A stretch of 64,000 bases of DNA from Spartobacteria bacterium (GTDB lineage: Bacteria; Verrucomicrobiota; Verrucomicrobiia; Chthoniobacterales; UBA10450): contig PNAA01000034.1 in assembly GCA_003169975.1 (NCBI GenBank), forward strand, positions 1 to 64,000. The letters run 5' to 3'. Under the pieces are notes generated by a model. That model worked only from the letters and a program-made list of their open reading frames with translations. It made no database searches and was not told the origin of the DNA. The position numbers and the translations under genes were made by a program. Below are positions 63,261 to 64,000 of this stretch, one piece after another; position 1 is the stretch's first letter; each line of letters begins with the position of its first letter.

Positions 63261-64000
63261 CTAACGACCGGGCATCATCTCGAGCAGCATCCCGCGAAAA
63301 TATTCCGTCTCCGGCAGCGTCGGGAGGACGGGATGATCGAGCGCCTGTTCGTAACGCCGCAGCCGCCGCGCGGACCGGCGCGCATCGACCAGCGCGTCGG
63401 CGATCATCCCCTCGAACACTTCCGCGCCGACGTGATGCGAGCAGGAAAAAGTCGCCACCATTCCGTGAGGCGAAAGCAATTTGAAGGCGCGGACGTGCAG
63501 CTCCTTGTAGCCGCGCAAGGCGTCGTCCAGGCCACCCTTGCTCTTCGTAAACGAGGGCGGGTCGAGAATGACGAGATCGAATTTTTCTTCCGCCTTTTCG
63601 GCGCCGCGGAGGAATTGGAAAACATCCTGCTCGACCCAGCGCACCGCCAACTGATTGCGGGCCGCGTTGTGGGCGGCCGCGCGCAGGCTCTCAGCACCCG
63701 CTTCCACGCCGACGACTTCGCTTGCCCCGGCGCGGGCGCAGGCGAGCGCGAATCCACCCTGGCTGGTGAAACAATCGAGCACGCGCCGCCCTTGGGCGTG
63801 CTGCGCGACGAGCGCGTAGTTCGGCAGTTGGTCGAGATAAAAACCGGTTTTCTGCGCATGGAGCAGGTCGACCTGCAGTTTCAGGCCGGCGACTTCGATC
63901 TCGACTTCGTTAGGCGCTTCGCCCCGCAGCATCCCGCTGCGCAACTCCATCCCTTCCGCGCGGCGCACCGGCGCATCGTTGCGCTCGATGATTTGTAGGG
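63261..64000 (-). CDS. rlmI: 23S rRNA (cytosine-5)-methyltransferase RlmI-like, partial
   Basis: The visible C-terminal part of about 246 residues starts in frame at the window edge (LQIIERNDAPVRRAEGMELR), so the gene continues to the right. The class I methyltransferase core has VLDCFTSQGGFALACARAGA (SAM site) and DLVILDPPSFTKSKG with the DPPSF catalytic motif; HMVATFSC-like FSCSHHV carries the conserved Cys. RlmI methylates C1962 of 23S rRNA. The upstream PUA domain is outside the window. The TAG stop lies within a CGTTAGG word. Confidence 0.88.
   Translation of the reverse strand, partial: LQIIERNDAPVRRAEGMELRSGMLRGEAPNEVEIEVAGLKLQVDLLHAQKTGFYLDQLPNYALVAQHAQGRRVLDCFTSQGGFALACARAGASEVVGVEAGAESLRAAAHNAARNQLAVRWVEQDVFQFLRGAEKAEEKFDLVILDPPSFTKSKGGLDDALRGYKELHVRAFKLLSPHGMVATFSCSHHVGAEVFEGMIADALVDARRSARRLRRYEQALDHPVLPTLPETEYFRGMLLEMMPGR

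Larger units (their letters stand above)
5273..63916. repeat. Dispersed 8-mer CCTAACGA/TCGTTAGG (about 42 sites)
   Basis: I counted by eye about 50 sites of the core CCTAACG on either strand, about 42 of them followed by A. Examples near 5273, 8078, 9662, 10573, 11438, 21017, 27573, 34557, 35335, 36229, 36922, 37201, 38881, 40461, 43069, 44605, 47020, 49109, 52236, 56106, 60103, 61178, 62468 and 63909. About 27 are forward and 23 reverse. Most extend to GCCTAACGA. None occurs before 5273, and long gaps exist at about 14.7-19.2 and 27.6-33.8 kb. Confidence 0.75.

Noticed and set aside
5273-63916. CCTAACGA word as a Chi site or KOPS-type polar signal
   Set aside because: Forward and reverse copies are about equal across 59 kb, whereas those signals are strongly skewed relative to replication direction.
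1-64000. tRNA, rRNA and CRISPR arrays
   Set aside because: I saw no cloverleaf-like tRNA, no rRNA segments and no regularly spaced direct repeats with unique spacers.

Overview
The window is high-GC bacterial DNA with densely packed genes and many ATGA-type start/stop overlaps. Several traits suggest a soil-type Verrucomicrobiota (Chthoniobacterales-like) genome or MAG: autotransporter-associated beta-strand proteins without a transporter domain, secreted Asp-box and NHL proteins sharing a C-terminal domain, long intergenic inverted repeats, and a UvrB with a large insertion. This placement is an inference from gene content, not a phylogeny.

Layout: 0-5.2 kb is an accessory stretch with the 5' end of an IS110-family element, two orphan hypotheticals, a sulfotransferase, a GT25 glycosyltransferase and a secreted Asp-box protein. 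5.2-18.7 kb holds uvrB (carrying an in-frame palindromic insertion), two secreted beta-propeller proteins, an adjacent murU/amgK-like pair, two tandem PATR proteins with the remnant of a third, an ATPase fragment and a Kelch protein. 18.7-22.9 kb is a minus-strand arsenic operon, arsM-aquaglyceroporin-Pit-arsS, pointing to arsenic methylation and arsenosugar synthesis. 23-27.8 kb holds copper genes: a Cys-rich secreted protein, a frameshifted metal-binding lipoprotein, a TolC-type protein, a Tat-exported multicopper oxidase and two broken membrane genes. 28-30 kb has a lipoprotein amidase and a TPR protein.

30.1-45.1 kb looks like a biosynthetic locus. asnB is divergent from a single 2547-aa highly reducing PKS (KS-AT-DH-cMT-psiKR-ER-KR-ACP), which is followed by a stand-alone condensation domain, a fatty acid desaturase, and a LolD/LolCE/LolA-like export set whose ATPase and permease are both frameshifted. 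45.1-54.3 kb is a CsoR-controlled copper system (csoR-copA-small protein-cusCBA) with a clear operator and an apparently leaderless start. 54.5-56.3 kb is a second arsenic operon (DUF6428-arsR-arsC-arsN-like). The right end carries housekeeping genes: DUF1440, a royal-jelly-type protein, a phosphoribosyltransferase, an MFS exporter, gatCA, two tail-anchored coiled-coil proteins and a partial rlmI.

The most unusual signal is a short word, CCTAACGA/TCGTTAGG. By my hand count it occurs about 42 times, and its 7-base core CCTAACG about 50 times. It shows no strand bias, falls in every reading frame, uses rare TTA/CTA/AGG codons and even stop codons, and is absent from a few multi-kb blocks. It resembles a DNA-uptake-type signal. 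The second is a 50-bp palindromic element inserted in frame in uvrB. Several genes are broken by single indels; whether these are true pseudogenes, phase variation or assembly errors cannot be decided from the sequence alone.
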